This document shows positions 45,800 through 57,303 of a stretch of 64,000 nt of DNA, one piece after another. How positions within the stretch are numbered: position 1 is the stretch's first letter; every line of letters starts with the position of its first letter. Below the pieces are notes generated by a model, which searched no databases, had not been told where the DNA came from, and worked only from the letters and a program-made list of their open reading frames with translations. The DNA is from Xestospongia muta (lineage: Eukaryota > Porifera > Demospongiae > Haplosclerida > Petrosiidae), in the NCBI GenBank assembly GCA_963693285.1, contig OY848917.1, positions 22,946,245 through 23,010,244 on the forward strand. The letters run 5' to 3'. A program made the position numbers and the translations under genes.

Positions 45800-47290
45800 G
45801 TCACAAGTGAGGAAATGTCAAGGAAAATGTTTTCTTTGCGTGGTAAATATAAGGGCTGGGACAGTGGAAGTATGGATAAGGCAATAAAAGAGGTATAGCT
45901 TGGAATGTCCATTTGGAGGGCTGCTGAAATCTACTCTGTTCCGAAATCATCACTCTACGATAGAATTAATAGTAAGGTGCACTGTGGAGCAAAAGCTGGA
46001 CCTATACAGACGAGGAGCAGAAAGAAAGGTGTGTTAATTATTAACATAGCTTTATTATTTCATTGTAGAGTTTTTAGAGTCCAAAGCAGATCTCTCTGAT
46101 CCTGAGATGTAGCCTAAACAGAGGAGGAGCAGGAAGAATGGTGTGTTAATTATTAACATATCTTTATTACTTTCTTGTAGAGTTTTTAGAGTCGAAAGCA
46201 GATCTCTGAACTTGAGATGCAGCCTAAACAGAGGAGGAGCAGGAAGAAAAGTGTGTTAATTGTTATCATAGCTTTATTACTTTGTTGTAGAGTTTTTACA
46301 GTCTGAAGCAGATCTCCCTGAGCCTCAAGTTGTAGAGAAGTGCCCCAGAGACAAAAACAAAGGTGTCAACTTGTAGTATTTCTTCTAATGCAGACATATT
46401 GTTGATGTTTTTCATAGATATTTGGTGGATTAAGGAACTCAACCTTTACATGGCAGATAAAGAGTGTATTGAGAATGGTTCTGAAGTTTCGGATAATGTG
46501 ATTAATGCTGCGCAGACATTATTGAAGCATCAATTTCCTCACATCCTTGGATTCCAAAGTACACTGTTGGGTGTTAAGTTTTTATCAATATCTAATGTTC
46601 CTGCTGTTCAGATACTTCACACAGGTACATGTATAATAAGTAGTATTGTTGTTGTTATAACTTAGTAATTATGTTGAGCAAACTATAGTAACTTGTTTTG
46701 CTGGAAAGGTTTAATGTCACATGATCTGTACTTAGGGTTCATGTTTTGATATAATTTATTACTATAGGATCAAATCACTGGATATGTAGTTGTTGTCAGA
46801 AACCTGGATTTGTTGAAGTGATGGATAGTTTGGGATTATTTTTTACTCTAACAGAATCTGCAATCCTTCAAATTTCAAAAATATATTCTTTTTCGCTGTC
46901 TGATTTGAGAGTGCAAGTGCATTCAGTGCAACAACAGGAAAGTTGTTATGATTGTGGTCCATTCTCAATTGCTACAGCAATAGAAGTATCCTTTGGAAAC
47001 AATCCTGAACTGGCCACTTTTGATCAACGAAAGATGCGTGCCCACCTCATTGAATGTTTTGAAGAAAGAAAATTGTCATTGTTCCCTAAAATTGTAAAAG
47101 AGTATATTCCGCGTCCTTCAAGACACCCTTCATGTCATTAAACTGTTTTGTCTGTGTTATATGCCTGAAGAGTATGATGTTATGATGATCTTGTGTGATA
47201 AGTGTCATAAATAGTTTCATTGTTCCTGTGTTTGTATCAATCCCACAGAAGTTCCTGATGTTTGGTACTGCAAGACATGTTATTAATTAG
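45800..47290 (+). pseudogene. psq-HTH + Ulp1-like protease + PHD relic 2
   Basis: Order: psq-type helix-turn-helix (KYKGWDSGSMDKAIKEV, one stop, then SIWRAAEIYSVPKSSLYDRI); basic linker with tandemly triplicated exon (46009-46345); WWIKELNLYMADKE...VINAAQTLLKHQFP; Ulp1 catalytic motifs with His in SNHWICS, Asp in EVMDSLG and Cys in SCYDCGPFSIA; then a PHD finger (CLCYMPEEYDVMMILCDKC, one stop, FHCSC, WYCKTC). The catalytic residues survive here, but stops in the HTH, linker and PHD make it a pseudogene. Whether HTH and protease were one protein is not certain. Confidence 0.65.
46009..46345 (+). repeat. Tandem triplication of an intron-exon unit
   Basis: Three successive units of about 110-112 bp (boundaries at 46029, 46141, 46251). 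Each contains an intron ('gtgtgttaattattaacata' to 'ttgtag') and an exon starting AGTTTTTAGAGT (EFLESKADL-like) and ending in a basic GAGGAGCAGGAAGAA. Each duplication created a complete extra exon. Confidence 0.75.
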
Positions 47291-47374
47291 TACTTTTTGT
47301 GTTATGTAATGTCTAATTACATTTTTGAACTTCAAAAAATAAGTGTGATTGTCACAGTGACACCTTAGAGTATT

Positions 47375-47548
47375 ACCACATGTGTCCTAAATTTGATCAC
47401 GTGGTGCACATTTTTTGTCATCTTCCTTTTTTTAAATATACAATGTTTCAAGACTCTGGTTTGGACGCCTGAAAGAGCAATGATGGAAGGCTTATAATGT
47501 GGAATTTGGTAGCAATTCTTTACCTCAAGGTAATTTGGAAGCTTAGGA
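47375..47548 (-). repeat. Inverted repeat arm (inner element, right)
   Basis: Mirror of 45462-45632. It directly abuts the right arm of the large inverted repeat (47545), sharing the few bases 'cttaggac'. Confidence 0.75.
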
Positions 47549-49153
47549 CGATTAAAGGGCGAATAGGAGGAGCATACCGTAAAAAATGCCCTTCAAACCA
47601 CATCTTAACAGTTCCTGGTCAATCCAACCCTTTGAGGACAAGCCATATATGGTACCTGGCAATTCTCCTATGGTCATGTCTGGATGCAGGGTTTTTCTAT
47701 CCAATATAATCATTGGAGGTATGCAATAATCTGCTCCACTGACACATCCTACCACAGTCATTTGGGACTTGTCTCCAGAAGAAACTGAAACAGGGTTCTT
47801 GGTCCCCCTTTTAAAAATGCCTTTAGGAAGGTCTGGGTTTAATGGGACACCTGTTTGGTCCATATTAAAAAGCTGTGAAGATTTATCAAGGAGATCATAC
47901 TCACACAGGGTACTTTCGAGCAAATCAAAGCAGTGACTAAACACTTCAGGGTCTATAGCTTTAACCCTAGCAATAGACAGGTGAGCAGGTGTGTGTAAAA
48001 CAATAGATGGATGTTGATGGCAAAACCCCTCCCACCATTCATGAGTGACAGAAACATCTAACCCTTTACCAAAGCAAATTCTTTGCACAAGTGCAATCAC
48101 TTCACTTCGTGTTCTAGCATACCCAATTGAGGAACTTTGTAACAAAAAACGTACAAGCTCTTCCTCTTCAATGTAATTTAAATACCTTGACCATCCACTG
48201 AGAGTTCCATGAACAACTTTCCCATTAATTCTGTCATTCAGTGTTGATCATGGCATATTGAACTCAGCAGCTGCCCTTTGTACCAACATGCCTTCCTCAT
48301 TGACTGCTTTCATTGCCCTTGTCATTCTTTCGTCATTCCATTGTTTATATACTTCGGACCTAGTTGTGACGTATGAAGCAAGAGGATACTGAACACATGG
48401 CTTGCGAGGACTCTTGAATATTCTCTGAGCCAGAGGTAAGTCAGATAACAGGCTCATTATTGACTTCGCAGTTCAATAGCTAGAAGAAAGAATAGATATA
48501 ACAGCCTATTGATGTTCAACAGATATCCCTTCATTGTTCATGAGAAGCTACAGTACTGTACAGAGCTTATTTACCCCTTTAAGCGACAGTAACACTCAGT
48601 ATCACCTGGACGATCATTGATCACGTGACCCAGTCAGGTATTCGGTAATACTATACAGCCCGTAGCAGCAGCAGCAGAGACTCCAAATTTTTACTATGGA
48701 TAGAGTAAGGTTCTAGCTATGTGTGGGAGGGATCCTGTATAAACAGCTTGAATTTGTAGCGTTGGTAGGGCATTGACCGAACATTTGTTCACTCGACCGA
48801 AGATCAGTGTTTTCGGTCGGCCCGTTTAAAAAGCTCTGGTGCAAAAATGCAACTTGCTAAGACTGTGATTTTTTGTATGCTATATCAGAAGGCTGTGTTG
48901 TTGTTGCCAAGCAGCAAAAATCCTTTATTGCATCATTCCGCTTTGAGAAATCGTGTCCGATAATATGTGGTAGCTTAACATTGGTGCCTTACTCTACTAC
49001 AATATAGGTGGGATTACATCTAACAATATATTTCTAAAATGTAAACTCTGACCTCTAAAGGGATGTATATCAAATATTATTATTATTTTTTAATCACTAT
49101 TGTTAAGTAGGTGTATTACTGCAATAAGTCAATAACCAGTTGAGTGTAAACCA
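47545..49153 (-). repeat. Right arm of the 1.6-kb inverted repeat
   Basis: Mirror of 40604-42214, with only scattered differences. It continues from the transposon into the downstream flank and last exon of MBOAT copy 4, so the host DNA on this side is the source of the fragment found inverted at the left end. Confidence 0.8.
47552..48457 (-). pseudogene. Pogo-like transposase, inverted partial copy
   Basis: Near-identical to 41299-42204: same HTH, same LFNMDQTG region (here DQTG instead of DETG), same TGA between FNMP and STLND, and same 1-bp deletion near the ELL/CGLKG segment. It is cut off before the second catalytic Asp. It is a duplicate of an already dead gene. Confidence 0.85.
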
Positions 49154-51184
49154 TAATATCACCATCACATGACCTATCCAGTATACTGAGCTCATAAACT
49201 AGAATAACAGGATATAAACAGACAAAATATAATTGATAATTTATATACCATACTGCAGTCTTCCCATGAGAGTAACAAAAAGCATATGTATCCATACATC
49301 ATCAGTATATAATGTAATAAACACAAACACGTCCAGACTGGTATAAGAAAAGGCCAAGAGAGGTCTTTTAGATTAATCCACTGTTTAGTAATGGATATGA
49401 ACTAAATTCGAAAATAAATATTACAGTACTACAACTAAGCCTATTACCTGCCTCTCTGCTGCAAGAGCAATGAACTGAGTTGAAAAATAGATAAAATAAC
49501 CAGACCAAGGGCCATGCCACAAAGTCAAAAACAACAATGTTATAAAGCGAGATAAGTCTTGATTACCCATCCACTTAAGACGTTTATAGACATAACTGTA
49601 CAATGACATGAACATATTATTATAATAACATCACTTACATAACCACCCATTTATTAGTTTGTATATTCCAAGATTGAAAGATTCCCTATTAATTTAACAG
49701 TTTAAAAAGTAATTATCATGGTTTCCAACTCACCTGAAAACTTATATTTTGTTTATAGAAAGCAAAGTTCACATTTTGGAGAGCTGTCCAATCTGTGGAA
49801 CCATCAGATCTAACACCGTTGTAAGATATTCCAGTTATAATACAGCTTCCTTCCTATAATAGTCCAAGAGCAATTTAAGTACTACACCTGACTGTCCTTA
49901 CTGCTATTAGCCAAACTACAAAGAGTCGGCCCCACATTATATGTGTTCCTATTACTATCATTATAACAAGTTTAGTGACAAATGGTTTTCCCTAAAAACA
50001 CATTCAAATTATAGATGTGTTAATTAAATTCACACTCTTACTCTATAGTTATCACTTAAAATATACTTCAATGGATAATATCTATTGAATAAAGAGCTTA
50101 TTGCAGTGAATGTTAGTGCCTGAGAGAGACATGACATTACTGGCATAATTCTAACAGGACAATTTTAGTATAACACAAAATTTATAAATATTGCTTTACC
50201 TACTACCAGCTTTCTCGTCATCATACAAAGACCTTGAAACAAATTGTTGATATCGTTTAAAACTAATCTGTAGAAAATGAAACTATTGAATATTATTAAA
50301 TTAATATACCTGTGGTCCAACAAAGACTGACCCAAAGAAAACACAGAAACCTAGTACCTATATAACTAAGTGTTATAACAAGATTCAACAAAGATAGTCT
50401 TACTTCAATAAATGGAGGAAGTGCAGAGATACAAGTTTCCTTCTCTTCTTTGCTAAGAGTGGACTAGAGAGAATGAGTATTAGTTGTGACCTATATCAGT
50501 CTTACTTTTCTTTTATTACCATCATATAAATTATATGCCAATCCTAAATGAAAGTTGTCTTTAATTTAAGATATATAGAATAATAGAATAACTTACCTAT
50601 TAATTTTAGTACCAAGACACAATGGGGTTGAGTCCAATTTATTGAAAAAATATCAGAAATAAACGAATATCCTATTATCGCATGACTCTATTACAGCATT
50701 TATAATATAGCTAACTCTGTGTATATATAGTTCATACCATTGTCATGATCCATGTTAGAAATAGAGACAACTTTGTACCACCCAAAAGAGAGAGAACGCT
50801 ATAAACAGCGACAATATCTACTACTATATGCCATATAGAGGCTCCTTGATGATTAACAATTGATGCACGTATAGATAAATTAAAAACAATGTATGAACTC
50901 ACCATAAACAAAATACAACAATCCAATGCCACTAACAGAGAAGAAAATGTTCTAAAATGTAGTGTAGTAATTCAAACATTTTATTATATAACTCTCAACA
51001 CCTGAATCCATGCTGATTGCACTGACACAAATGAACGGTAGATGAGCGCAAGTGGATAGGCTACCTTTACGTATAAATTAATATTTGACATATCAAATTA
51101 TTTACCGAGAAACAACCCAACAATAACGCGAACCTCTTCTTCTGGAATATTTAAGAGAAGGGACAAACTTACCACCGAGGACAT
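49103..51184 (-). CDS. MBOAT lysophospholipid acyltransferase (LPCAT3-like), copy 4, apparently intact
   Basis: The same 16-exon structure as copy 1 can be followed from ATG at 51184 to stop at 49103. Exons compared one by one keep frame and GT..AG sites. Conserved blocks: PEEEVR at the N-terminus, WHIVVDIVAVYSVLSLLGG, EGSCIITG, WNIQTNKWVV, and the catalytic-His motif LWHGPWSGY. The product is about 453 aa, a multi-pass ER membrane acyltransferase by family. Exon 10 reads SDNYR where copy 1 has SEDYR. Its 3' flank is the source of the inverted fragment in the composite element. Confidence 0.85.
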
Positions 51185-51543
51185 CCTAGAGACTGCTCAT
51201 AGACGAGTCTTTTCCTTATAAATTATGTTTTAGTTTCCTCTCAATAACAAACTTGGCAGCTTATTTAATCATATTCAAATTTGAGGGGGAATTTTAAAAT
51301 ATGGTAGAGTATATATAGTATATGTATATAATGTAGTCTACAATAGTGGTAAAAACGCAGTAGATGAATGAATATCAGAATTATAGTGTCAATCTCAACC
51401 ATCAAAACTGTTTATATATTTGATAATAAACAAAGATGCACTATCTAGTTCTCTTTTGCTGCTTTCGTTTACAGAGTTATACATACTATAGCAAATGGAG
51501 TCTACTCTATGTCCACAGCATCAACTATTGTTAACATAAGTTT

Positions 51544-52264
51544 ATGAACTACTATACTACTATGGTAGGTTCAATATTCTTTAACATTATGATAATGATT
51601 TATGAATGGTTAAAATACAGACCACTATCATACATGTTTCTTGTCTCTCTTTCAACTATGATTCAAATTCGGTTACCATGGCAACATCTCTTCTTTCAAG
51701 GTCTGTTAATAGTCTTTTATTTTCTGTTAGGATAAGTGTACTAATTCTTGTGTCACATAATATAATAGGGACGTCTTTGGTCTAGTGTATAACTGGTCCA
51801 TTGTAGACTGGATTTACTTAATAGGAGGATCTGTTGGATCTGAATGAAATGGATGTAGCCTGAATACATCGGGGGAGAATAGACACGAGGTTCAGTATCT
51901 TCTGTGTTGATATACTCAGATGTCATCTAAACTAAGAGTGAAGTTTCTGAAGAGGTTGAATGAAGGGCCAGGTGTTTTAATCATCATGCAAGACACTCAT
52001 ACTTTGGCACAGTCTTTAGTGGACTCATGTTATAATTGCTGCTTTAAGAAAGTGTTAGCAATTAATGGGTCCATAAACCTACTTAATCCGTTACTGACTG
52101 CTGGTAATGTAGTTATCAAGGAAGAAAATGAAAAGTTGCTAAAATTCTTTTGGAGTGAGAAAACCATGGAGATGTGCTCTAGAGAAACATCATCAACCAC
52201 ATCCTCTCCTGGTAGAAGATCACCTAGGTCAGAATTGTTCATCACAGGGAGTAAGAAAAGGTGA
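51544..52264 (+). other. Recurrent unidentified coding-like segment, best copy
   Basis: Contains the longest version of the recurrent frame: 51920-52264 encodes 114 aa from an ATG (MSSKLRVKFLKRLNEGPG ... NPLLTAGNVVIK ... KLLKFFWSEKTMEM ... Ser/Arg-rich end). It is preserved at four loci upstream of MBOAT genes. No family recognised and no clear hydrophobic segment in this part. The preceding frame (51544-51735) is hydrophobic. It could be exons of one gene divergent from the MBOAT gene, or part of a retroelement. Confidence 0.4.
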
Positions 52265-52620
52265 AGACAGATAAGCACAGTTAAAATTTGTGTGAGTCAT
52301 TGGATGCAGAGATCAACTCCCTGTATCCTGAGATATATAGGGAAGGGATTAGAAACATATAATTTTGTGTAACATCTGTGTTGGACCTCTGCTCATCCTA
52401 CACGAACATGTGCCATGTATTTTAATAACATCCAAAGAAGATGAATATGTCTCCATAGCTTGTTTTTAATTCAGTGAAGAACTTGTTATAACCTGGTAAG
52501 TATATATAATTGAATGTATAATTATATGTAGTAGTTATGTTGCTATACATATCGTTACCTAGGAAGATAACAAAGATGACATCAAACAAGTATCAGCAGA
52601 TGTGCATGTAAATATTAACA

Positions 52621-53157
52621 GCTCTAATGGAAGAGTGTAACTTCAATAGTCATGTCCTAGAAGTTCTAACGGAGGAGTGTGACTTCAACTGTCATGTGCT
52701 ACGGGTTCTAATGAAGGACTGTCATATCCCAGGGGTACTAAAGGAGGAGTGTGACTTCAACTGTCATGTGCTGGAGTTCTAATGAAGGACTATCATATGC
52801 CAGGGGTACTAAAGGAGGAGTGTGACTTCAACTGTCATGTGCTAGGGGTTCTAATGGAGGACTATCATATGCCTGGGGTACTAAAGGAGGAGTGTGACTT
52901 CAACTGTCATGTGCTAGGAGTTCTAATGAAGGACTGTCATATGCCAGGGGTACTAAAGGAGAAGTGTGATTTCAACTGTCATGTGCTAGGGGTTCTAATG
53001 GAGGACTGTCATATGCCTGGGGTACTAAAGGAGGAGTATGACTTCAACTGTCATGTGCTAAGGGTTCTAATGGAGGACTGTCATATGCCAGGGGTACTAA
53101 AGGAGGAGTGTGACTTCAACTGTCATGTGCTAGGGGTTCTAATGGAGGAGTGTGACT
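52621..53157 (+). repeat. Minisatellite array 3, with 72-bp higher-order unit
   Basis: It starts with 42-bp units like array 1, then turns into about six 72-bp units. Each is one 42-bp unit (gtactaaaggaggagtgtga...) plus a 30-bp unit lacking 12 central bases (ending 'tgtcatatgccaggg'). The plus strand is open for 125 codons (52782-53159) as a 24-residue repeat, EDCHMPGVLKEECDFNCHVL plus GVLM. The array ends exactly where a POT fragment starts. Confidence 0.85.
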
Positions 53158-53548
53158 AAGTTCTCAGTCAGTAATACTCATAATCCTCTGGGATGCCTAC
53201 ATTTACCTTCACATAAACTTAATAAGACATTTTGCTGCAACAAACTACTATGACAGTCAAGTCAAAACTTACAATTATGTTGGTGATGTTGGGTATTGTT
53301 TATTGTTTTTCTTATTTCCTGTCTTTGGTCTACTCACTGATGTAAAGACAGATAGATATAAAATGATAATTACTGGTGTGTACTTCTCTTTTGCTACTTG
53401 GATAACTTGTGGAATAGCAGTTATTGTCAATAAAATTTTAAACATTGATGTATTATATTGGTCAGTTTTGGGTCTTGAATACTTTCTACAAGTAATTGGG
53501 TACAGTATGTTGGTATGTACACAACACTACATATTGTATCTGTTATAA
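53158..53548 (+). pseudogene. POT-like N-half fragment, plus strand
   Basis: Starts within SSQSVILIILWDA (codon about 12 of the transporter), with no ATG because the minisatellite replaces it. It runs in frame through GLLTDVKTDRYKMIITG to FLQVIGYS and ends in the alternative tail MLVCTQHYILYLL. Same breakpoint as the three minus-strand fragments of this class. Confidence 0.75.
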
Positions 53549-53636
53549 TTGTACTTATTGCTTTTAGTTCAAGTATAGGGCTCTCTAACAATCAATTTAT
53601 AACAAGAAGTTCCTTATTATCATTCAATGCATAAAG

Positions 53637-53735
53637 GTATATCAAAGCATCCCAGAGGATTATCAGTATTACTGACTGAGAACTTATACTTTGATTGTCA
53701 GACTTTCTCTGATGAGAACTACATACTTTCATTGG
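53637..53735 (-). pseudogene. POT-like N-terminal stub
   Basis: The first 30 or so codons of the transporter (region equivalent to 56865-56955) on the minus strand, followed by a diverged 5' flank at 53740-53990. The rest is missing. Together with 53158-53548 it forms a tail-to-head junction of opposite strands. Confidence 0.6.
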
Positions 53736-54204
53736 TAATTGACCTTCAAACTCACAAAGAATTAACACGCTCTAGAAACTATTAAGTCAGTTTAGCTGTA
53801 TAAAATGTGTATACCAGGCAGTTTGTTCTAGCTAGTGTAGTTATATCGTGACTATTGATCAATAGATAGTAATGAAATACAAGATGAAATAATACACATT
53901 GGGAAATTAAAGTAATGTTTGTTAAGAGCATACATTATATGACATTAATATGTGTATATTGCATAATTATGTGTGTAAGTGTGTGTATGTGTGTATATAC
54001 ATGAACATATATGCATAATGTATACTTTTGAATGTTTTCTTAGTAACGTTACTGAAATTCTTAATCTTTACTATTCATCTTGCATTTCAATATAACATAT
54101 ATGCCACGGAGGTGGTAACAATGCCTTTGTAGGGGTGGCACATTGTTCTTTCTTATTATTTATTCTTTTTTTGTATCATTTATTTTTTCCATACTAACTA
54201 TAAA

Positions 54205-54912
54205 ACTAGTATGTTGACTTCATTTTCTCTTACACGTAATTTGTAATGTTTAGCTAGTATCATAAACACTACCAGTATGATGACAATAATCACACTCTTG
54301 TAAACATAATAAAAAAGACTTTGACAGATTATATCATTTTCACATTTAAATGGAAACTTGCCATTAATATTAACTGCTAATCCAATTGCAAATGCTGCAA
54401 ACCACATCCCAACCATCAACCCTCTCATTTCATGTGGAGACTGAGCTATTGTGAACTCCAATGATGTAGGAAGAATTAAAGCAAATGAAATTCCATATAA
54501 AATGTTAGGAACAATGATTGCTTTGTATGAAGTTGTATTCTGTTTACAAGAAACAACATGACATAATATAGTTGAGCTGATAAAGCAACAACAAGTCCCA
54601 GATCAATTCTCTTAAGCATACTTTGAATATGTTTGACAAGATGTTTATACAACATCAGAAGATAGAGAATGATTAAAAGTAAAGCAACACCAAAGTATAA
54701 AGTGTCATTTAATATATTGTAAGAAAGAAATTGTGAGTTATCATATGAAGTGTGAAATTTAAAAAGCCTGATTTCCTCACCACACATGAGACCTATGACT
54801 GAAACAAAGAGAAGTATCAATTGTAGTACTGTCTTCACATTTTCTACTTGTTCCTCTAAGAAGGGTGCGCCATATTTTTCCTTACCTAAGTCCAGTCGTG
54901 AAGGGTACTCCA
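54205..54912 (-). pseudogene. POT-like transporter, C-half fragment
   Basis: From EYPSRLDLGKEKYG to RENEVN, with a frameshift near 54475-54550 (loss of about 18 bases around the FSCKEFLHLN segment and frame change before LEFTIAQSPHEMRG). Both ends are cut: at 54912 it meets a POT 3'-type flank, and at 54205 unrelated sequence. Confidence 0.75.
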
Positions 54913-55012
54913 CCATGAGGACCATCTCTTTATGCTTTGAACAATAATGAAGAACTTGTTATAAATTAAGTGTTAGAGGGCCCTATACTTGAACTAAAAG
55001 CAATAAGTACAA

Positions 55013-55282
55013 TTATAACAGATACAATATATAGTGTTGTGTACATCCCAACATACTGTGCCCAATTACTTGTGGAAAGTATCCAAGACCCAAAACTGAC
55101 CAATATAATACATCAATGTTTATATATACATTGATAATAGCTGCTATGTCAAAAGTTATCCAAGAAGCAAAAGAGAAGTACACACCAGTAATTATCATTT
55201 TATATCTACCTGTCTTTAAATCACCAAGTAGACCAAAAACAGGAAATAAGAAAAATTGAAACAATATCCAAATCACCAACAT
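55013..55282 (-). pseudogene. POT-like N-half fragment with alternative C-terminus
   Basis: Same class as 20954-21205: FPVFGLLGDLKTGRYKM to FPQVIGHSML, with tail CTQHYILYLL. The N-terminal 55 codons are missing. Confidence 0.75.
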
Positions 55283-55641
55283 AAAGGCAAGAACATCACA
55301 TTAATCACTCTATATATATAGAAAATTTATAGAATGATGATCAGAACCATTGTCAGTCCTTTGCATCAGCATTTAAAAGACTAGCACATGAAAGTGACAT
55401 GCATTGATAATAAGTTGGCATGTTGAAACTCTCCTCTTCTATCACAGCTCTTCTCAAAGTTGCTGAAATATAATTATAGTAATTGATGTTAAGGTATGCA
55501 TTAAATATTGTTACCACAAGTGCTACAGAAGTGTCAAGAAGTTTTAGAAATGTCTTATTGTTGCCAATACAACATGGTTGCTTTCTTTATATTCAACAAT
55601 AGCAACAATAATGAAATTTAGTATTGTTAGTATAAAACTTC

Positions 55642-56952
55642 CTACATATGAAACTTGCCATTAATATTAACTGCTAATCCAATTGCAAATGCTGCAAACC
55701 ACATCCCAACCATCAACCCTCTCATTTCATGTGGAGACTGAGCTATTGTGAACTCCAATGATGTAGGAAGAATTAAATCAAATGAAATTCCATATAAAAT
55801 TTCAGGAACAATGATTGCTTTGTATGAAGTTGTATTCAAATGAAGAAACTTTTACTGTTTACAAGAAAATAAGATTAGATAATAAAGTTGAGCTGGTAAA
55901 GCAAAAACAAGTCCCAGACCAATTCTCTTAAGCATACTTGGAATATACTTTACAAGATGTTTATACAACATCAGAAGATAGAGAATGATTAGAAGTAAAG
56001 CAACACCAAAGTGTAAAGCATTATATAATACATAGCAAGAAAGAAAATGTGAATTATCATATGAAGTGTGAAAGTTAAAAAGCCTAACTTCATCACCATA
56101 CATAAGACCTACTAGTGAAAGAAAGAGAGGTATCAATCGTAGTACTGTCTTCACATTCTCTACTTGTTCCTCTGAGAAGGGTCCACCTAATTTTTCCTTA
56201 CCTAAGTCTAGTCGTGATGGATAGTCCTCCTCCCAATATGTCAAGGCACTATGATTCCTGGGATATTTGTTCTTTCCAGCATAGTTGAGTACTTTAGCAA
56301 TAATTTTCACAGGATTAATAATGTGAGGTGTAGTATCTAGCCAATGTTTGAAGAGAAAGTTACTGACAATAACTGTGGATACAGATACACCTGATACTAC
56401 ATATGAGAAGATATAAAATTCTTTCAGCAAACATTTAACAACTTCCAAAATTTCATACACTATTGGTATAGCCACAAAATGCCAATGAATGACAACACTC
56501 AGTTTATCAGCAGAAGCTCCTATTATCTGATCAATGTTAAATTGTATAATATTGGAGCGAAAACTACCATACCCAATTACTTATAGAAAGTATGCAAGAC
56601 ACAAAACTGACCAATATAATGCATTAATGTTTAAATATACATTTACAATAACTGCTATGCCAAAAGTTATCCAAGAAAGAAAAGAGAAGTACACACCAGT
56701 AATTATCATTTTATATCTACCTGTCTTCACATCAGTGAGTATACCAAAGACAAGAAATAGCAAAAAAATTAAACAATATCCAACATCACTAACATAACTG
56801 TAAGTTTTGACTTGACTGTCATAGTAGCTTGTTGCTGCAAAATGTCTTAGTAAGTTTATGTGAAGGTACATCAAAGCATCCCAGGGAATAATTAGTATTA
56901 CTGACTGAGAACTTACACATTGGGTACTAGTCTTTCTTTTAGAACAACACAT
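55642..56952 (-). pseudogene. POT-like transporter copy, three lesions
   Basis: Starts MCCSKRKTSTQC at 56952. Lesions: CAA-to-TAA stop at about 56581-56583 (FL-stop-VIGY), a short deletion/frame shift at about 55848-55856 (after ILFSCKQ), and loss of the last 60 or so codons at 55642, where the sequence joins the hairpin-bearing 3' flank ('aaacttcctacat'). The rest aligns with copies A/B. Confidence 0.8.
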
Positions 56953-57303
56953 CTTCAATGGTGATTAATCTTAGATATAACTGACAAAGTATATACATGC
57001 TTCACAAATTTATAATGTTAGTTTAACTATATAAAATATACCAAGCAGTATGTTTTAGCCAGTGTGTATGTAATTTTACTTTAACTATTCATCAAAAGAT
57101 AATAAGGAAAAGCAAGATGAATATTACAGTAAATATTGGGAATTCCAGTGTTGTAGAGCATATATTGTATGTATTATTATTATATATGTGCATGTGTGTA
57201 TATGTTGAATCCATGTACTTAGAGTATATGTACCTTAAATGAAGCAATCTGATTGGTCAGTTTGAAGTTCGTAAATCAAGTAGAATACATTTGACAATAG
57301 TTA

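Larger units (their letters stand above)
40588..48992. mobile_element. Composite pogo-like / Ulp1 / PHD element block with inverted arms
   Basis: The host repeat 'gccactactacaatatagg' is split into '...ccacta' (left) and 'tactac...' (right), giving a TA duplication as in the Tc1/mariner/pogo superfamily. The ends match: GAGTAAGCAC at 40588 and, reversed, GAGTAAGGCACCAATG at 48992. A third, internal end (GAGTAAGCCACCAATG) starts at 40764. Contents left to right: an inverted MBOAT-3' fragment, DDE_1 transposase relic, Ulp1/PHD relic, psq-HTH + Ulp1 + PHD relic, then an inverted partial transposase. Everything readable is disabled, so the block is dead. Intervals 42925-43190 and 45165-45660 hold no gene I can read beyond repeats. 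Confidence 0.75.
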
